A DNA stretch of 45,484 nucleotides from Cyclobacteriaceae bacterium (GCA_016787605.1 JAEUUE010000108.1:1-45484), one strand, 5' to 3'. Shown: positions 14,178-24,247, counted from the stretch's first letter. The notes: a model not told the origin generated them from the sequence alone. Made by a program: numbers and translations.

Positions 14178-16005
14178 CCCGCAGCACGGCCCTCAGCTCC
14201 TTCAGCTGGCGCTTCAGGCTGGCGATCTCGGCTTCGGCCGCGGATATCTTCGCGCCAAACTCGGCTTTCATCTTCTCCGCATTCTTGCTGCGGCCGAAAA
14301 ATTCGAGGTTGTTCTTCAGGACGGCAATGTCGTTCTCCTCCTTCTGGATGCGCTTGCGCAGGCCCTGCTCCCGCTGCTGGAGCTTGTAGGCGGCATCCGG
14401 ATCGCTCTTCAGGTTCTCCACCTGGAGCTCCATCATGGCCCTGTCTTTGTCGGCTTGACTCACGTCTACGGTAGCCATGGCCTGCTGAAACAACTCGGCA
14501 AACCTGGTCTTAATTCCACTCGCCTGGGCACGTGGCACGAAGCCAATAGCCTGGAACGCACGCTGCGTCTCCTTCAACCCCTCGAGGGTAGCCGTCTTGC
14601 CGGCAATCATTTGCTCGAGTTCGGCACACACCGCCTCCTTCTTGGCCAGGTTATCAGCCTGCTCCTTGTCGGCCGCCTCAAAACGCTCGCGACGCTGCCC
14701 GAAGAAATGGTCACAGGCCGCCTTGAATTCAGCATAAATTGACTCCCGGTACTTATCCGGTACGGGGCCTATCTCCTTCCACTGGGCCTGCAGGTTACGA
14801 AGTGCGGTCGAAGTCTTGTCCCAATCCGTATTTCCCTTCAACTCTTCTGCCTGCTTCACCAACTCTCGCTTCTTCTCCAGGTTGGCCTTGCGCTCGCCTT
14901 CCAATTTCGAGAAGAACTTGCTCTTGGTCGCAAAGAAACTCTTGAACGCCGACCAGAACTGTTTATTCACTTCCTTGGACTTGCTGCGCGCCACGCCGCC
15001 GATTCCCTCCCACGCTTTCTGCAAAGCCAGGATCTCCTGGGTTTTCTGGTTCCATTCCTTGATACGGTCCGACTGGAAAGCTGCGAGTTCAGTCACTTTT
15101 TTGATGAGTTCCTGCTTCTGTTCCAGGTTTTTCGCCCACTCGGCATGCTGGGTGGCTACCGCGGCGTCGCGACGCTCATAGACGGCGTCGGTGGCTTTGC
15201 GGAACCGCTCCCACAGGGCGTCCTTCTCTTCGCGCGGAACCGGCCCGATGTGTTTATACTCTTCGTGCAACTCATGCAGTTCACGGAGTGCCACGCCTAA
15301 TTGCTTCTCGTCGGCGAGCTTTTCCGCGCGAACGCAGAGTTCAACCTTCGCCTCCAGGTTTTTCTTGCGGTCGAGCTCCTTCAGCTCAAAGTAAATGTTG
15401 CGATTGTCGAAGAAGCGGTCGACGAGCGCATGGTAACTTGCCCAAGTCGGGCGCACATGGGCGGCCGGAACAGGTCCCGTCTCGCGCCATTGCTTCTGAA
15501 TTTCCTTGAACTTTTCAAACGCATGCTTGTCGTCCTTGCCGTCGATAAGTTGACGAAGCGTATCCAGCAACTCCTTCTTCTTCGCCAGGTTTTCGTTCTT
15601 CTGGTGTTCGATGTTGCGGAAGTGCTCGAGCCGCTTGTTGCGAAGGAGCTTGAAGTTGGCCTCAAAGGCAATGTCCAGGGCGTCGAGACGATAGTCGAAG
15701 TCGTCGAGGGTACCGCCGTTCTCCAGGAACCGTTTCAGGGCTTCGGTCTTTTCCAGGTGCTGCAAGTCCTCGAAACGGGTCCGCAACTCCCGCAGCGAGG
15801 CTTCCGACTTGAGAAAATCATTCTCACGGACCATGTCTTTGAGCAGGTCCACGAGATCCTTCTTGGTCATTTGCGAATAGTCCGCCTCATGCACTTCTTC
15901 GGCAAGTGCTTCAGGTCCCGGGTCGGGCGATTCCGGGAGATTTGCGGAAGCCTCATTCACCACCTCCAACCCTTCTTCTTTCGCTTCTGTTTCCATGCGT
16001 ATCAA
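14173..16005 (-). CDS. DUF349 domain-containing protein
   Basis: The 610-residue soluble protein is almost entirely helical. It has about five DUF349 repeats, each marked by a W-x-E/x-x-G-P/V-V-P-like core: KQWRETGPVPAAH (about 185), EEYKHIGPVPREEK (about 258), KAWEGIGGVARSK (about 330), AQWKEIGPVPDKYR (about 405) and RAFQAIGFVPRAQ (about 475). A coiled coil closes the C-terminus (KRIQKEENDIAVLKNNLEFF). The family is widespread in Bacteroidota and Actinobacteria; its role is not established. The start may be the Met at residue 4 (METEAKEE). The stop codon lies inside a composite intergenic repeat. Confidence 0.85.
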   Translation of the reverse strand: MIRMETEAKEEGLEVVNEASANLPESPDPGPEALAEEVHEADYSQMTKKDLVDLLKDMVRENDFLKSEASLRELRTRFEDLQHLEKTEALKRFLENGGTLDDFDYRLDALDIAFEANFKLLRNKRLEHFRNIEHQKNENLAKKKELLDTLRQLIDGKDDKHAFEKFKEIQKQWRETGPVPAAHVRPTWASYHALVDRFFDNRNIYFELKELDRKKNLEAKVELCVRAEKLADEKQLGVALRELHELHEEYKHIGPVPREEKDALWERFRKATDAVYERRDAAVATQHAEWAKNLEQKQELIKKVTELAAFQSDRIKEWNQKTQEILALQKAWEGIGGVARSKSKEVNKQFWSAFKSFFATKSKFFSKLEGERKANLEKKRELVKQAEELKGNTDWDKTSTALRNLQAQWKEIGPVPDKYRESIYAEFKAACDHFFGQRRERFEAADKEQADNLAKKEAVCAELEQMIAGKTATLEGLKETQRAFQAIGFVPRAQASGIKTRFAELFQQAMATVDVSQADKDRAMMELQVENLKSDPDAAYKLQQREQGLRKRIQKEENDIAVLKNNLEFFGRSKNAEKMKAEFGAKISAAEAEIASLKRQLKELRAVLRG

Positions 16006-16050
16006 TTTGCAAATGCCCTCATCGGGAAGGCAAAACTAGCCAATCCGGCC

Positions 16051-16626
16051 CTAATTCAACCGCGGGTCCTTGGGATAATTTGAGTATACGGAAAATCGGC
16101 CTCCCATGATTTTGAGGGTCTTTTTCCACATCCCCTCAGGCTCGGTATCAAAAATCAATTCTTCGCTGGCCTGGTCGGAAACGATCCATGAATCGTGGTC
16201 CAGTTCCTCTTCCAACTGACCGGCCGACCAGCCGCTGTAACCCAGGAAAAAACGAATGTCCTTGTGGGCCAATTGCTGAGTCTCCAGCAGGAAAAGAATA
16301 CGCTCAAAATTACCTCCCCAAAAGATGCCGTCCAGGATCTCCACGGCGTCATCAATGCCGGGGTAGCGATGCAGGTAATGCAGCGTATCCTGCTGCACGG
16401 GTCCGCCCACCATGGCCGGTGAATTGTAATCCTTGATGTCGTCCATCACATCACTGACATTGGCCAGCGATGGTTTGTTCAGCACAAAACCAAAGGACCC
16501 TTCCTCGTTGTTCTCACACAGCAGGATGATGGTCCGCTCAAAGTTCGGATCCGGAAGGAACGGCTCCGAAATGAGCAGCCTTCCCTTCTCCGGCTTGATC
16601 TTGTTCTTGTACTTGAAGAAATCCAT
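16051..16626 (-). CDS. YqgE/AlgH family protein (DUF179)
   Basis: The 191-residue protein matches the YqgE/AlgH family. LLISEPFLPDPNFERTIILLCENNEEGSFGFVLNKP (in part, about residues 17-50) is the family's N-terminal signature, followed by VGGPVQQDTLHYLH (about 92) and RFFLGYSGWSAGQLEEEL (about 145). The family is cytoplasmic and its molecular function is still unclear, though it was named from alginate regulation. It is divergent from pdxH and transcribed in the same direction as the DUF349 gene 45 bp downstream. Confidence 0.92.
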   Translation of the reverse strand: MDFFKYKNKIKPEKGRLLISEPFLPDPNFERTIILLCENNEEGSFGFVLNKPSLANVSDVMDDIKDYNSPAMVGGPVQQDTLHYLHRYPGIDDAVEILDGIFWGGNFERILFLLETQQLAHKDIRFFLGYSGWSAGQLEEELDHDSWIVSDQASEELIFDTEPEGMWKKTLKIMGGRFSVYSNYPKDPRLN

Positions 16627-16725
16627 GCTTTCTTGTGACCAAGAAACTCATCATTCTTCAGACCGCCAAGTGAACTTCTGAAAAATATCGGGCAGAGTCA
16701 CCATCTTTGCGGTAAACCGGCTTGC

Positions 16726-17367
16726 ATGATTTCTCTGGCTGATCTTCGTAAGGAATATTCAATGGGCGAATTGGATGAAACCACCGTCGCCAAGCACCCC
16801 CTTGTACAGTTTGAAAAATGGCTCCAGGAGGCCATCCACTCGGAGGTGGCGGAACCCAGCGCCATGAACCTCTGCACCGTGACCGAAAGCGGCCTGCCCT
16901 CCTCGCGTATCGTCCTGCTCAAGGGCATCGAAAGCGGTGGGTTTGTGTTCTACACCAACCACCAGAGCCGCAAGGGCGTGCAACTCGACGCCAGCCCGGT
17001 GTGCGCGATCACGTTCTTTTGGCCTGACCTCGAACGCCAGGTTCGCATCGAAGGGATAGTTGCCCGGGTAGACGAAGACACGGCCACCGCCTATTTCCAA
17101 AGCCGGCCGCGCGACAGCCAGATCGGCGCCTGGGCATCGCCTCAAAGCACGGCAATCGCCAACCGGAAGATCCTCGAGGAGCGGGTGAAAGAAATCGAAA
17201 AACGCTTCGAAGGTCAGGCGGTGCTCCCCAAACCGAAACAATGGGGAGGCTACCGGGTGGAGCCGCACAGTATGGAGTTCTGGCAGGGCCGCGTGAGCCG
17301 ACTCCACGATCGCATCTTGTACGTGAAAAACGACCAGGGCTGGACGATCAGCCGCCTGGCTCCTTAG
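16726..17367 (+). CDS. pdxH: Pyridoxamine 5'-phosphate oxidase
   Basis: The 213-residue protein has the usual PdxH length and order: an N-terminal LADLRKEYSMGELDE segment, the FMN-binding SRIVLLKGIESGGFVFYTN (about 64-82) and SRKGVQL, then EGIVARV, and the C-terminal family signature (W)QGRVSRLHDRILY (about 187-200). The enzyme oxidises pyridoxine or pyridoxamine phosphate to pyridoxal 5'-phosphate with FMN and oxygen. A weak -7-like box (CATCTTTG, 16702-16709) lies 17 nt before the start. It is convergent with bshB1 with 3 bp between the stops. Confidence 0.95.
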   Translation: MISLADLRKEYSMGELDETTVAKHPLVQFEKWLQEAIHSEVAEPSAMNLCTVTESGLPSSRIVLLKGIESGGFVFYTNHQSRKGVQLDASPVCAITFFWPDLERQVRIEGIVARVDEDTATAYFQSRPRDSQIGAWASPQSTAIANRKILEERVKEIEKRFEGQAVLPKPKQWGGYRVEPHSMEFWQGRVSRLHDRILYVKNDQGWTISRLAP

Positions 17368-17370
17368 CTT

Positions 17371-18090
17371 CTAAATCAGGTCGGTAAGAGAATTCACCCC
17401 GATCCAGCGGCGGGTACGGAATCCTTCCCCGTACTTAACGCCAATGGCGTGGCCCATTTCAATGGCTCGCGACTCCAGCATGCGTAGAAATTCGGGGGTG
17501 GAAATGTAGGTGACCGGCTCCTGGCTTTCTGGGTTGTGAAACTGTGACTTGTACGCCCGAATGGCCATCATCTTCTGCTCCCATTCACCGGATATATCTA
17601 CCACAAAATCAGGTTGAATGAACTGACTTTGGATGTAATGATACAATGCTTTGGGTCGCCAGGGCTCCTGTGACTTGCCACTGGCGTCATGCGTGGTGAC
17701 CTTGGCTAAACCAGCCAGGAAACAGGAGGAATAGGCGATGTCGGCCCCTTTGCCATGGTCGGGATGGCGGTCATAGAGGGCGTTGGCCACCACAATTTCC
17801 GGGCGGTATTCCCGGATAGCGGCCACCACCTTGAGCTGATGTTCCCGGCTATCCTGGAAGAAGCCGTCAGGAAGGCCCAGGTTGGCCCTGACAGCAAGCC
17901 CCATGATCCTCGAGGCTGCAGTGGCTTCCTCATCACGCTGTTCAGGTGTGCCACGGGTGCCTAGCTCACCACGAGTGAGGTCTACGACTCCTACCTTCAA
18001 CCCCGCCTTGATATGCCGGATCAGCGTCCCGCCGCAGCCAAGTTCGGCGTCGTCGGGATGTGCGGCGAGGGCGAGGATATCGAGTTTCAT
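17371..18090 (-). CDS. bshB1: Bacillithiol biosynthesis deacetylase BshB1
   Basis: The 239-residue protein belongs to the LmbE/PIG-L zinc deacetylases. AAHPDDAELGCGGT (about 9-22) gives the zinc ligands His-Pro-Asp-Asp, and DRHPDHGKGAD (about 111-121) gives the third ligand region. TRGELGTRGTPEQRDEEA is typical of BshB1. In bacillithiol synthesis BshB1 removes the acetyl group from N-acetylglucosaminyl-malate. It overlaps trxB by 4 nt, so the two thiol-redox genes are coupled. Confidence 0.93.
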   Translation of the reverse strand: MKLDILALAAHPDDAELGCGGTLIRHIKAGLKVGVVDLTRGELGTRGTPEQRDEEATAASRIMGLAVRANLGLPDGFFQDSREHQLKVVAAIREYRPEIVVANALYDRHPDHGKGADIAYSSCFLAGLAKVTTHDASGKSQEPWRPKALYHYIQSQFIQPDFVVDISGEWEQKMMAIRAYKSQFHNPESQEPVTYISTPEFLRMLESRAIEMGHAIGVKYGEGFRTRRWIGVNSLTDLI

Positions 18091-19037
18091 GCCGGGACGG
18101 TTTCATGCTCGCGGGCGGCCAGCCAGCGTTCGGCATCCAGGGCGCCCATACAGCCGGTGCCTGCGGCCGTAACCGCCTGGCGGTACACTCGGTCGGCGGC
18201 ATCGCCCACGGCAAATACGCCTTCAATGTTGGTACGGGTCGATCCAGGCTGCACCTTGATATACCCCGTCTCATCCATATCCAATTGACCTTTGAAAATT
18301 CCGGTGTTGGGCTGGTGACCGATGGCCACAAAGAACCCCTTGACGGGAATCTCACGCACCTCTCCGGTCTTGGTGTTGCGTACCCGCATGCCGGTCACTT
18401 CATCCGTACCCAGGACTTCTTCGGTCACCGAGTTCCAGAGGATTTCAATCTTCGGGTTGGTCTTCACGCGTTGCTGCATGATTTTCGACGCGCGCATTTC
18501 GTCGCGGCGTACCACGAGGTAAACCTTCGGGCACAGTTTCGTCAAGTAAGTAGCCTCTTCCGCTGCCGAATCGCCGGCGCCGATCACCGCCACTTCCATA
18601 CCCCGGTAGAAAAATCCGTCGCAAACCGCGCAAGCCGAAACGCCCTTGTTCATGAGCCGCTGCTCGGACGGCAGTCCCAGGTATTTGGCGCTTGCTCCGG
18701 TGGCGACGATGATGGCTTCGGCTTCCAGTTCATGGGTATCATCGACCACCGCATGAAAGGGATAGCGGGAGAAATCCACCTTGGTCACCAGCCCGTCGCG
18801 AACCTGGGTACCGAAACGTTCGGCCTGTTCCTTAAGGTCCATCATCATCTGGGGGCCTTCCACTCCTTTAGGGTAACCCGGGTAGTTCTCTACTTCTCCG
18901 GTGATAGTCAGCTGCCCGCCCGGCTGCCCGCCGGAATACAATACCGGATTCATGCCTGCCCTCGCGGAATAAATCGCCGCTGTGTAGCCGGCCGGACCCG
19001 AACCGATGATCAAGACTTTTACTTTTTCCGTTGCCAT
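18087..19037 (-). CDS. trxB: Thioredoxin-disulfide reductase
   Basis: The 316-residue flavoprotein has the FAD site GSGPAG (12-17), the redox-active pair CAVCDG (Cys136 and Cys139), the NADPH-binding GAGDSAAEEA (about 152-161) and the C-terminal FAD motif GVFAVGDAADRVYRQAVTAA. It passes electrons from NADPH to thioredoxin in the cytoplasm. It is the first gene of a pair with bshB1 and lies just after the terminator of the sigma factor gene. Confidence 0.97.
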   Translation of the reverse strand: MATEKVKVLIIGSGPAGYTAAIYSARAGMNPVLYSGGQPGGQLTITGEVENYPGYPKGVEGPQMMMDLKEQAERFGTQVRDGLVTKVDFSRYPFHAVVDDTHELEAEAIIVATGASAKYLGLPSEQRLMNKGVSACAVCDGFFYRGMEVAVIGAGDSAAEEATYLTKLCPKVYLVVRRDEMRASKIMQQRVKTNPKIEILWNSVTEEVLGTDEVTGMRVRNTKTGEVREIPVKGFFVAIGHQPNTGIFKGQLDMDETGYIKVQPGSTRTNIEGVFAVGDAADRVYRQAVTAAGTGCMGALDAERWLAAREHETVPA

Positions 19038-19057
19038 ATAAATCTGAAGGTGACAAA

Positions 19058-19080
19058 AAAGGTCCCGTGAAGAGACCTTT
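19058..19080 (-). terminator. Terminator after the sigma factor gene
   Basis: On the minus strand AAAGGTC pairs with GACCTTT across a 9-nt loop and is followed by a T run. It lies 26 nt past the sigma factor stop codon and before trxB. Confidence 0.8.
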
Positions 19081-19105
19081 ATAAAAATATTGTTTTCAAG
19101 GAATA

Positions 19106-19969
19106 TTAACCCAGGTAAGGCTTCAGGGCCTTGCTTCGTGAGGTGTGACGCAGCCGGCGGATCGCTTTCTCCTTGATCTGGCGGACGCGCTCACGGGTGA
19201 GGCTGAACTTTTCGCCGATCTCCTCCAGGGTCATGGCATGTTCGCCGTTGAGTCCGAAGTAGAGGGCGATGACATCCGATTCCCGCTGGGTCAGGGTGGA
19301 CAGCGCGCGCTGCACTTCGCGGCGCAGCGAATCCGTCATCAGGCCCTGGTCAGGAGTGTCCTCTCCGTCATTTTCCAATACGTCGAGAAGGCTGTTCTCT
19401 TCGCCCTGGACAAACGGAGCGTCCATGCTCACGTGACGACCGGAGATCTTCATCGTATCGACGACTTCGGCAGTCGTCACCTGGAGCACTTCGGCCAGCT
19501 CTTCGGGGGAAGGCTCGCGTTCGTACTTCTGTTCGAGTTCCGAGAAGGTCTTGGATATCTTGTTCAACGATCCTACCCGGTTGAGGGGCAGGCGGACGAT
19601 GCGGGACTGTTCGGCGAGGGCCTGGAGGATCGACTGACGAATCCACCATACCGCGTAGGAGATAAACTTAAAGCCGCGCGTCTCATCGAAGCGCTGGGCC
19701 GCCTTGATCAGTCCGAGGTTGCCCTCGTTGATGAGGTCGCCCAGGGAAAGTCCCTGGTTCTGGTATTGCTTGGCCACCGACACCACAAAGCGAAGGTTCG
19801 CCTTGGTCAGTTTCTCGAGGGCGATCTGGTCCCCCTCCTTGATCCGCTTGGCCAACTCCACCTCCTCATCGGGCGTAAGCAGATCCACCTTGCCGATCTC
19901 CTGGAGGTATTTGTCCAGGGACTGGCTTTCGCGGTTGGTGATCTGCTTGCTGATCTTTAGTTGTCTCAT
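19106..19969 (-). CDS. rpoD: Primary RNA polymerase sigma factor (Bacteroidota type)
   Basis: The 287-residue protein is a sigma-70 with regions 1.2 ([20 protein letters not shown]), 2 ([20 protein letters not shown] to [15 protein letters not shown], about 62-115), 3 (about 135-205) and 4 ([19 protein letters not shown], then [20 protein letters not shown], about 215-270). It lacks the long N-terminal region 1.1 of proteobacterial RpoD. This short form is the main sigma factor of Bacteroidota and recognises TTTG/TAnnTTTG promoters, several of which are visible in this window. It is flanked by its own promoter and terminator. Confidence 0.93.
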   Translation of the reverse strand: MRQLKISKQITNRESQSLDKYLQEIGKVDLLTPDEEVELAKRIKEGDQIALEKLTKANLRFVVSVAKQYQNQGLSLGDLINEGNLGLIKAAQRFDETRGFKFISYAVWWIRQSILQALAEQSRIVRLPLNRVGSLNKISKTFSELEQKYEREPSPEELAEVLQVTTAEVVDTMKISGRHVSMDAPFVQGEENSLLDVLENDGEDTPDQGLMTDSLRREVQRALSTLTQRESDVIALYFGLNGEHAMTLEEIGEKFSLTRERVRQIKEKAIRRLRHTSRSKALKPYLG

Positions 19970-20005
19970 GATGCCCTCGTTAACTTATCTGAAAACGTCT
20001 CGACG

Positions 20006-20036
20006 ATAAATTAGTTCCAAAAACCTTTACGGTCAA
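20006..20036 (-). promoter_or_regulatory. Probable promoter of the sigma factor gene
   Basis: On the minus strand TTG (20036-20034), a 20-nt spacer and TAATTTAT (20013-20006) approximate the Bacteroidota consensus, with two mismatches in the last two bases. It begins right at the pnp stop codon and lies 37 nt before the sigma factor ATG. Confidence 0.5.
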
Positions 20037-20037
20037 C

Positions 20038-22179
20038 TTAGACCTGTGCGGCTTCCTCCTTTTTCGGAGGTTTGGGCAGCAGAACCTTGCGGGAAAGGCG
20101 GAATTTGCCGGTTTTCTTGTCGACTTCGATCAGTTTAACCTTGACCTCCTCGCCTACCTCCATGACACCTTCCATGGTCTCCAGCCGCTCCCACTTGATC
20201 TCGGAGATGTGCAGGAGGCCGTCTTTGCCGGGCATAAACTCCACAAACGCCCCAAAAGGCATGATGGACTTGACCACCCCGTCGTACACCTGGCCCACCT
20301 CGGGTACGGCTACGATGGCGCGGATCCTCTTGAGGGCAGCATCCATCGAGGCCTGGTTGGTGGCGAACACGCTGACGTGGCCTTTCTTGTCTTTCTCTTC
20401 GATCACCACGGTGGCACCGCTGGTGTTCTGGATATCCTGGATCACCTTTCCGCCAGGTCCGATGACGGCACCGATCATCTCTTTGTCGATGATCATGCTG
20501 AACGCCCTCGGGGCATGAGGCTTGAGATCCGGGCGAGGCTGTGTGATGGTTTTGCTCATCTCACGCAGGATGTGCAGGCGGCCTTCCTTCGCCTGGAGCA
20601 GGGCCTGCTTCAGTACGTCGTAGGTAAGACCCTCTACTTTAAGGTCCATCTGGCAGCCCGTGATTCCCTTCTCTGTACCGGTCACCTTGAAGTCCATATC
20701 ACCGAGGTGATCTTCGTCGCCAAGGATATCGGAAAGGATCGCATAACGGCCTTTGTCTGAAATCATTCCCATGGCAATTCCGGAAACGGCAGCCTTGATG
20801 GGAACGCCGGCATCCATCAGCGCCATCGAACCGGCGCAAACGGTAGCCATCGACGAGGAGCCATTCGACTCCAGGATGTCGGAGACGATCCGGATGGTGT
20901 ACGGGTTGGCGTCCTCGGCCGGCATCACTTGCTTGAGCGAGCGATAGGCCAGGTTGCCGTGCCCTACCTCCCGACGGCCCGGGCCGCGGTTGGGCTTGAT
21001 CTCCCCGGTCGAAAACGACGGGAAGTTGTAATGAAGCATAAACTTGTTGCTGCCCGAGAACATGGCACCGTCAATGAGCTGCTCGTCGAGCTTGGTACCG
21101 AGGGTAACGGTGCTCAACGACTGGGTTTCACCCCGGGTAAAGACAGAAGAGCCATGGGCGGAAGGCAGGTAGTCTACCTCCGTCCAGATCGGGCGGATTT
21201 CGGTTGTCTTTCGGCCGTCGAGGCGAACGGATTCGTTCAGCACGAGGTCGCGGCAGGCCTTCTTCTGGATATCGTGGTAATACCGTTTCACCAGGGCCGG
21301 GTCGATGGTGGAATCTTCGGGCAGCTGGGCCAGGTAGTCATCCACGATCTTGGCAAAAGCGTCGGAACGCTGCTGCTTGCTCTTGATCTGCTGGCGAGCC
21401 ACGGCGTAAGCCTTATCGTACATGAGCTTGAAAAGCTCTTCCTTCAGCGCGGCGTCGTTGGTCTCGTGGTTGTACGTCCGCTTCTGCGTCTTGTTCGTAG
21501 CCTGGGTGAGTTCGATCTGCAGCTGGCACTGAACCTTGATGGCATCATGGGCCACCTTCAGGGCTTCAAGCATGTCGTCTTCGCTCACCTCTTTGGCTTC
21601 GCCTTCCACCATGAGGATGTTGTCGAGTGAGGCGGCTACGATCAGGTCGAGGTCAGCTTTCTCCTTCTGCTCGAGGGGAGGGTTGATCACGAACTTGCCG
21701 TCTACGCGGGCCACGCGGACTTCGGAGATCGGTCCTTGGAACGGGATATCGGATACCGACAGGGCGGCGGAGGCAGCAAAGGCAGCGAGGGAATCGGGCA
21801 ACGCGTTGGGGTCACCCGAAATCAATTGGATAATTACTTGGGTCTCGGCATGATAATCATCTGGAAACAAGGGACGTATTGCCCGGTCAACCAAGCGGCT
21901 GATGAGGATTTCGTAATCGGAAAGGCGTCCTTCACGGCGGAGGAATCCTCCCGGGATTTTGCCCATGGAGGCGAATTTTTCCTGGTAGTCGACGGAGAGC
22001 GGGAGGAAATCGGCTCCCTCCTTGCCTTCCTTGTTGGATACGACGGTGGCAAGGATCATGGTGTTGGCCATGCGCAGCACAACCGACCCGTCTGCCTGGC
22101 GGGCGAGCTTGCCGGTTTCAATAGTAATTTCCCTGCCGTCAGGAAGTTGGCAGGTCTTTGTAATAGGAGTTGGTTTCAT
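20038..22179 (-). CDS. pnp: Polyribonucleotide nucleotidyltransferase (PNPase)
   Basis: The 713-residue protein has the full PNPase order: a first RNase PH domain (about 10-145), the helical linker, a second catalytic RNase PH domain (about 320-545; [27 protein letters not shown]), a KH domain ([20 protein letters not shown], about 570) and an S1 domain ([20 protein letters not shown], about 635-700). It degrades RNA 3' to 5' by phosphorolysis. It lies directly downstream of rpsO, an order conserved widely in bacteria, with a terminator-like hairpin between the two. Confidence 0.97.
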   Translation of the reverse strand: MKPTPITKTCQLPDGREITIETGKLARQADGSVVLRMANTMILATVVSNKEGKEGADFLPLSVDYQEKFASMGKIPGGFLRREGRLSDYEILISRLVDRAIRPLFPDDYHAETQVIIQLISGDPNALPDSLAAFAASAALSVSDIPFQGPISEVRVARVDGKFVINPPLEQKEKADLDLIVAASLDNILMVEGEAKEVSEDDMLEALKVAHDAIKVQCQLQIELTQATNKTQKRTYNHETNDAALKEELFKLMYDKAYAVARQQIKSKQQRSDAFAKIVDDYLAQLPEDSTIDPALVKRYYHDIQKKACRDLVLNESVRLDGRKTTEIRPIWTEVDYLPSAHGSSVFTRGETQSLSTVTLGTKLDEQLIDGAMFSGSNKFMLHYNFPSFSTGEIKPNRGPGRREVGHGNLAYRSLKQVMPAEDANPYTIRIVSDILESNGSSSMATVCAGSMALMDAGVPIKAAVSGIAMGMISDKGRYAILSDILGDEDHLGDMDFKVTGTEKGITGCQMDLKVEGLTYDVLKQALLQAKEGRLHILREMSKTITQPRPDLKPHAPRAFSMIIDKEMIGAVIGPGGKVIQDIQNTSGATVVIEEKDKKGHVSVFATNQASMDAALKRIRAIVAVPEVGQVYDGVVKSIMPFGAFVEFMPGKDGLLHISEIKWERLETMEGVMEVGEEVKVKLIEVDKKTGKFRLSRKVLLPKPPKKEEAAQV

Positions 22180-22222
22180 AGTAGTTAGGAATGGCCGTTT
22201 GTGGCCGTAAACAAAAGCGAAA

Positions 22223-22246
22223 AGGGAACCCTCCGGAGGGTTCCCT
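22223..22246 (-). terminator. Hairpin between rpsO and pnp
   Basis: A perfect 24-bp palindrome (AGGGAACCCTCC and its complement) lies 18 nt past the rpsO stop. On the minus strand it runs into TTTTCG, a short T tract. It could terminate part of the rpsO transcripts or be an RNase site, as in the rpsO-pnp spacer of other bacteria. Confidence 0.7.
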
Positions 22247-22264
22247 GTTCACCATATTGGTTTT

Positions 22265-22540
22265 TTATTTTCTCAGGTCCAGTTCTGCAATGATCGAGCG
22301 GTAGCGCGTGATGTTGGTCTTTTGCAGGTAGCCCAACAGTTTCTTGCGCTTGCCCACCAGGTTGAGGAGTCCCTGCTGCGTGGAAAAGTCCTTCTTATGG
22401 CCTTTCAGATGCTCGGTCAGGGAGTTGATCCGATGGGTGAACAGGGCAATCTGGGATTCCGGGGAGCCGGTGTCTTTGGCCGATTTGGCCGCTCCGTACT
22501 TGGTAAAGAGTTCCTTCTTTTTGGTTGAATCGAGGTACAT
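22265..22540 (-). CDS. rpsO: 30S ribosomal protein S15
   Basis: The 91-residue basic protein matches S15: GSPESQIALFTHRINSLTEHLKGHKKDFSTQQGLLNLVGKRKKLL (in part) is the family signature, ending YLQKTNITRYRSIIAELDLRK. It binds 16S rRNA in the small-subunit platform. It is upstream of pnp on the same strand. Confidence 0.97.
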   Translation of the reverse strand: MYLDSTKKKELFTKYGAAKSAKDTGSPESQIALFTHRINSLTEHLKGHKKDFSTQQGLLNLVGKRKKLLGYLQKTNITRYRSIIAELDLRK

Positions 22541-22613
22541 CGCTTAAAGTTTACAGCTTTGGTCGTTTTTTAATCGCGCAAAAGTAAGAGAAACCGCCCA
22601 ATCTGCCAAATGC

Positions 22614-24173
22614 TTAGCGGGCAGAAACCCCCTCAGGGCGCCTGCCAAAGCGCCTTTTGAGCTTCTCGGCGATAACCCGGTAGTAGTCGGAATCAAACAG
22701 GCGGGCATCCAGGCGGGCCTGCCTCAGAAAGAACAACCCGATAACAGCCAGGATGCAGTCAGCAGCCCAGATACCCTGGGGTACCGAAATCCGGTCCTGT
22801 AAGGCCCATTTTTCGCCAGTACTCATGAATAGGTAAAACAGGATAAAGAAGAAGATCGAGAAGATCACGGGAAAACCCAGCCCCCCTTTCTTGATGATGG
22901 CCCCCAGGGGCGCCCCGATCAGGAACATGACGATGCAGGCAATGGAGTTGGAGAGGATCTTGTGCCATTGGATCTGGAAGACTTTCCGTTCCGTTACGTA
23001 GTTGGTCCGGTTGGTGTTCAGGTTAAGCAACTGGGCCTTCAGCGTTCGCGTGTAGTTCAGGGCAAGGGTGAGTTCCTCCGCACTTGGCTTGGCCTTGAAA
23101 AGACTGTCGGAGGCTTTCCGGGTTGTCGTGTCTATTTCGGCCGGACTCACCGGTTTGAACTCCAGGGCAAAGGGTGTCTGGTAGGGATCCCTGGCTTTGT
23201 CTACGGAATCGCGGTACTGCTGGAAAGACTTCAACTCGGGAGGCACCTGCAGGGTATCCCCTTTCCGGTGATAATTGAACATGGAGAACTGCAGTTTGTA
23301 CCGGCTCAGATCGGTTTGGTTGATCTCGGTTTTGAGGGAGTCCATATCGTCCTCCAGCTGGAAAACACTTCGCATGATTCGGTTACCCTGGAACCACCGC
23401 TTGTCGGTACGGGCCAGGCCGAACGACGAAAGGTCGAAGACAATTTCCGACTTCGCGAAGTGGGTTTTACGCAGCGACTCCTGGTTGCCGGCCTCCGGAC
23501 CCACCCGCTGGCCATCGGCTCCCTCCGTGTAATCGTAGCCGTTGTAGAGCTCCAGTTTGAGGTATTGGTCATTCAGGATGGTGTACATCCGCCCGGAATC
23601 GGCGCTGGTCACCTGCTTGTTGCCGATCCGTGACCGGTGGTCATAGATCATTACTCCTTTGAGCGACTTGCCGTCGGGGAACTTCCGGTTCACCTTGATG
23701 CTGATGTCGGGGATGCCGCTGTAGAAGGCCCCCTCCTGCAGGTCCAGGGCCGGTTTCTTCTGTTTGATATCGTAGAGCAGGCTGTAGGCCTCCAGGGCGG
23801 AATGAGGCACCCAGGTGTTGTTGACATAGAAGGCGAAAAAGGTTAACCCTATGACCATCAAGAAGATAGGAACCAGGGCGCGGGTCAGGGATATTCCCAG
23901 CGACTTGATGGCGGTTATCTCGAAATGCTCACTGAGGTTACCGAAGGTGATGAGGGACGAGAGGAGGATGGCCAGGGGAAGGGCCAGGGGCGTCATGAAT
24001 ACGGCAAAGTAGAACAGCAGGGTACCCACGACGTCCCACCCCAGGTCTTTGCCAATGATATCGTCAAAGTACTTGAGCATGTGCTGCAGGAGGAGGATAA
24101 AGACCACCACCAGGAACGTGAGGATGAACGGCCCGACGAACGACTTGATGATCAGTTTGTCGATTTTGAGCAT
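22614..24173 (-). CDS. LptF/LptG family permease
   Basis: From ATG 24173 (MLKIDKLIIKSFVGPFILTF) the protein has 519 residues. An ATG at 24203 would add ten, but a TATTTTTG box lies between the two, so the inner start is likelier. It has the YjgP/YjgQ architecture: N-terminal membrane helices (about 10-115; TPLALPLAILLSSLITFGNLSE), a large periplasmic beta-jellyroll region (about 120-390) and C-terminal helices (about 400-490; LSNSIACIVMFLIGAPLGAI). With LptB and its partner permease this family extracts lipopolysaccharide from the inner membrane. The periplasmic part is longer than in E. coli LptF, as is usual in Bacteroidota. Confidence 0.9.
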   Translation of the reverse strand: MLKIDKLIIKSFVGPFILTFLVVVFILLLQHMLKYFDDIIGKDLGWDVVGTLLFYFAVFMTPLALPLAILLSSLITFGNLSEHFEITAIKSLGISLTRALVPIFLMVIGLTFFAFYVNNTWVPHSALEAYSLLYDIKQKKPALDLQEGAFYSGIPDISIKVNRKFPDGKSLKGVMIYDHRSRIGNKQVTSADSGRMYTILNDQYLKLELYNGYDYTEGADGQRVGPEAGNQESLRKTHFAKSEIVFDLSSFGLARTDKRWFQGNRIMRSVFQLEDDMDSLKTEINQTDLSRYKLQFSMFNYHRKGDTLQVPPELKSFQQYRDSVDKARDPYQTPFALEFKPVSPAEIDTTTRKASDSLFKAKPSAEELTLALNYTRTLKAQLLNLNTNRTNYVTERKVFQIQWHKILSNSIACIVMFLIGAPLGAIIKKGGLGFPVIFSIFFFILFYLFMSTGEKWALQDRISVPQGIWAADCILAVIGLFFLRQARLDARLFDSDYYRVIAEKLKRRFGRRPEGVSAR

Positions 24174-24247
24174 GCGCAATGGATGGCTCAAAAATAGCGC
24201 CATTTTAAGCGCCTTGCCGAACTATTACCGCAAATGGCAAAAGTTTA

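Noticed and set aside
15301-16083. A 260-codon plus-strand frame opposite the DUF349 gene
   Set aside because: Antisense shadow of Lys/Glu-rich coiled-coil codons. It has no motif or start context.
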